NCBI GenBank assembly: GCA_025451715.1 | Contig: JANWJY010000075.1 | Coordinates: forward strand, 1 to 7,354 | Length of the DNA: 7,354 bases | Direction of reading: 5' to 3' | From: Fimbriimonadaceae bacterium | GTDB taxonomy: Bacteria; Armatimonadota; Fimbriimonadia; Fimbriimonadales; Fimbriimonadaceae | In this document: one piece after another, positions 5,691 to 7,354 of the stretch | Position numbering within the stretch: position 1 is the stretch's first letter | How the letters are laid out: every line of letters starts with the position of its first letter | The notes under the pieces: generated by a model | The model's database searches: none | What the model saw: the letters and a program-made list of their open reading frames with translations, nothing else | What the model was told of the DNA's origin: nothing | Made by a program: the position numbers and the translations under genes

Positions 5691-5696
5691 GTTATG
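5691..5696 (-). promoter_or_regulatory. -10-like box CATAAC of the DUF5681 gene
   Basis: On the minus strand, CATAAC ends 8 bases before the ATG, the same spacing as CATAAT before accB. It fits the -10 pattern less well (last base C). It is reported because box type and spacing recur at other gene starts in this window. Confidence 0.28.
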
Positions 5697-5896
5697 GGGA
5701 CCTCCGGGCCCCCTTGATGGACTCGGCCGTGCTGGCCGGTCTAGCCTGCATTACGCGGGCCACATGGACAGTATGGCACGACTTTGACGCCGTTTCTACC
5801 CTTTGAGTGAAAAAGTAGTGACCGAGCGTCCACTTGAACCTGAAACCTGGTATTAGTGCGGGGCATCGCCAGCGACGGTGAGAGTTACTATGTCAC

Positions 5897-5917
5897 CAGG
5901 GCTGTGCCCTGCTTTTT
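5897..5917 (+). promoter_or_regulatory. Terminator-like leader hairpin before the protease gene
   Basis: CAGGGC (5897-5902), loop TGT and GCCCTG (5906-5911) form a perfect 6-bp stem, followed by C and five Ts (5913-5917). That is the form of an intrinsic terminator. It ends directly at the GGAGAGG (5918-5924) ribosome binding site of the protease. Upstream, GGGCA (5861-5865) could pair with TGCCC (5905-5909) and would break this hairpin, and GGTGA (5877-5881) can pair with TCACC (5893-5897). The layout suggests attenuation or a riboswitch, but I recognise no known aptamer. The rest of the 5683-5930 gap shows only the hairpin CGGCC/GGCCG (5724-5738) and no convincing promoter pair. Confidence 0.42.
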
Positions 5918-5930
5918 GGAGAGGATGTTT

Positions 5931-7354
5931 ATGCGTCGTTTGGCTCGTTCCCGCTTCTTTGTCATCGTCAGCCTGCTTGGCCTGACCGCGCTGTTCGCGG
6001 CCGTGTTCGCGCACGTCGGTGCGGGCGCAGGGATCTCTGGACAGTACATGGAGATCATTGCCGACTTCTTCGACGAGGGCCGCGCCGAGACGGTCTATGT
6101 CCTGAGCGCCGACAACGGACGGGAGTACCAGGTCGTGTTCGCGCCGGGAGTGCAGTCTCCGACACCCGGCTCGTACGTGACGCTGAGCGGGACGATCAAG
6201 GGCGACACGGTTTTCGCGGACGGTGTCGTGCGTGAGTTCATGCCAACCGGGCTAGGCAACACACCGATCGGCGAGCAGCGGTTCGTGATCGCGCTGATCC
6301 GGTTCCAGAACGATCCGCCGGGCAACGAGAACGTGACGATCCCGCAGGTGCTCGACAAGATGTTCAATCCGGCGTACTCGGTAACCGACTGGTTCATGGA
6401 GGCGAGCTACGGCAAGACTTGGGCGACGGGCGACGTGTTCGGCTGGTTCACTCTGCCGATGGACCGCGGCTGCAACGCGAGCGGATGGCGCTCTGCGGTG
6501 ATCCCGATGCTCGACGCGCTGACGGACCTGACGCAGTACAACCGGCTGTACATCATGGTTCCACAGGCGGGCGGCTGCACTTGGGGCGGGCTGGGGACGC
6601 TGGGCACCAACTCGTTCAACACGAACGACGGCCAGTGGGTGACCACGACCTCTTGGACCCGCAGTGAGTACTTCAACGAGAACCTGTCGAACCCTCGCGG
6701 CGCGGTGTTCGTGACCGCGCACGAGGTCGGGCACAACTTTGCGCAGAACCACGGTAACTCGCTGACCTTCAACGCGAACCGCGCGATGGGTCCGATCAAC
6801 TGCGACGGCTGCGAGGGCACGGACACGGCTTACGCGGACGCGCACAGCTCGATGGGCGGCGCCTGGCGTCCCGGCCACCACAACGCCGAGCACAAGCGCA
6901 ACCTCAACTGGTTCAACCCGGGCAATCTCTTGACGGTCACGCACAGCGGGATCTATGAGATGTCGCCCTACGAGAACAACACGAGCGATGTGATCGCACT
7001 GAAGATCCTGCGCGGTTGGGCGTCGATCGGCAACCGCAACGAGTACATCCTGGCGGAGTGGCGGCAGCCGATCGGCTACGACACCGAGCTCGACCACTTT
7101 GGCAACGCCGCGTACAACGGTGTGTTCATGCACTGGGACTATCGCACGAATACGTACGGCTTCAACCTCGACATGACCCCTGGCGACGGCGAAATGCGCA
7201 ACGCGCCACTGCCGACAGGTCAGACATGGACCGACCTGTACACGAAGGTCGCGATCCAGACGCTCGGCGTCCTCAACGGGAAAATGCGCGTGCTGGTGAC
7301 GATCGGTCAGCCTGTGCTGCCGAACTCGTTCACCATCGTGCGCGGCTTTAACGG
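5931..7354 (+). CDS. Secreted gametolysin-like (M11/metzincin) zinc protease, partial
   Basis: The open frame runs from the ATG at 5931 to the window end with no stop: 474 codons, C-terminus missing. An ATG at 5925 is in frame but sits against the GGAGAGG ribosome binding site, so 5931 (6-base spacing) is preferred. Residues 1-35 (MRRLARSRFFVIVSLLGLTA...) form a signal peptide, so the enzyme is exported. Residues about 36-105 look like a small beta-rich pro-domain, followed by the catalytic domain starting near EQRFVIALIRFQ. The zinc motif is HEVGHNFAQNH (264-274), with ligands H264, H268 and H274 and catalytic E265. A downstream SSMGGAW around M308 is the likely Met-turn. Cysteines C181, C216, C291 and C294 could form disulfides. 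This resembles peptidase family M11 (gametolysin-like metzincins), which cleave extracellular proteins. The usual Gly in HExxHxxGxxH is Ala271. After 440 comes 'SFTIVRG', perhaps the start of a C-terminal sorting or beta region. Confidence 0.86.
   Translation, partial: MRRLARSRFFVIVSLLGLTALFAAVFAHVGAGAGISGQYMEIIADFFDEGRAETVYVLSADNGREYQVVFAPGVQSPTPGSYVTLSGTIKGDTVFADGVVREFMPTGLGNTPIGEQRFVIALIRFQNDPPGNENVTIPQVLDKMFNPAYSVTDWFMEASYGKTWATGDVFGWFTLPMDRGCNASGWRSAVIPMLDALTDLTQYNRLYIMVPQAGGCTWGGLGTLGTNSFNTNDGQWVTTTSWTRSEYFNENLSNPRGAVFVTAHEVGHNFAQNHGNSLTFNANRAMGPINCDGCEGTDTAYADAHSSMGGAWRPGHHNAEHKRNLNWFNPGNLLTVTHSGIYEMSPYENNTSDVIALKILRGWASIGNRNEYILAEWRQPIGYDTELDHFGNAAYNGVFMHWDYRTNTYGFNLDMTPGDGEMRNAPLPTGQTWTDLYTKVAIQTLGVLNGKMRVLVTIGQPVLPNSFTIVRGFN

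Noticed and set aside
6252..7133. Open frame of 293 codons on the minus strand at the right end
   Set aside because: Val/Arg/His-rich antisense of the metalloprotease gene, whose plus-strand frame has a signal peptide and zinc motif.
1..7354. A new defence or mobile system built from the DUF559, VOC, pirin and DUF5681 genes
   Set aside because: The genes are on separate transcripts with metabolic neighbours and no shared operon, nuclease-effector pair, integrase or transposase. The evidence does not support a system.

Overview
This is a bacterial chromosomal fragment of moderately high GC (about 60% by eye). Its nine genes are mostly housekeeping or general metabolism. Two are cut by the window edges: a TPR-like exported protein at the left (minus strand) and a secreted metalloprotease at the right (plus strand). 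The organism cannot be named securely. Three things hint, weakly and partly from memory, at an Armatimonadota-like or similar environmental lineage: several gene heads with a -10-like box but no Shine-Dalgarno, intergenic CCTCAyCC-TAACC-CTCTCCC hairpin repeats, and an 'SFTIVRG' stretch near the end of the protease. A 16S rRNA or marker-gene search of the parent contig would settle it.

Layout. Bases 1-212 (-) hold the start of a TPR-like exported protein. It diverges from rhaA (347-1579, +), L-rhamnose isomerase, whose last 24 bases overlap the tail of a convergent DUF559 nuclease-like gene (1556-1921, -). Bases 1922-2219 are non-coding and hold a compound inverted-repeat element. A two-gene minus-strand operon follows, pirin-family protein (2586-3278) then VOC/glyoxalase-family protein (2220-2579). 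It diverges from an accB-hom operon on the plus strand: the biotin carrier protein of acetyl-CoA carboxylase (3405-3839) and homoserine dehydrogenase (3832-5121), joined by an 8-base overlap with a TTG start. The pirin-accB spacer contains back-to-back degenerate tandem octamers and heptamers.

Downstream of hom, 5122-5328 has an intrinsic-terminator-like hairpin, a possible structured RNA and a second copy of the hairpin repeat. A small DUF5681 (phage-terminase-associated) orphan lies on the minus strand (5329-5682). After a 248-base leader region with a terminator-like hairpin just before the ribosome binding site, a secreted gametolysin-like (M11/metzincin) zinc protease starts at 5931 and runs off the window.

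The genes do not form one pathway: rhamnose catabolism, the first step of fatty-acid synthesis, threonine/methionine biosynthesis and a secreted protease simply sit next to each other. I found no convincing novel multi-gene system. The points most worth checking are the non-coding ones: recurrent leaderless-type gene heads, the two repeat families, and the structured leader and trailer RNAs.
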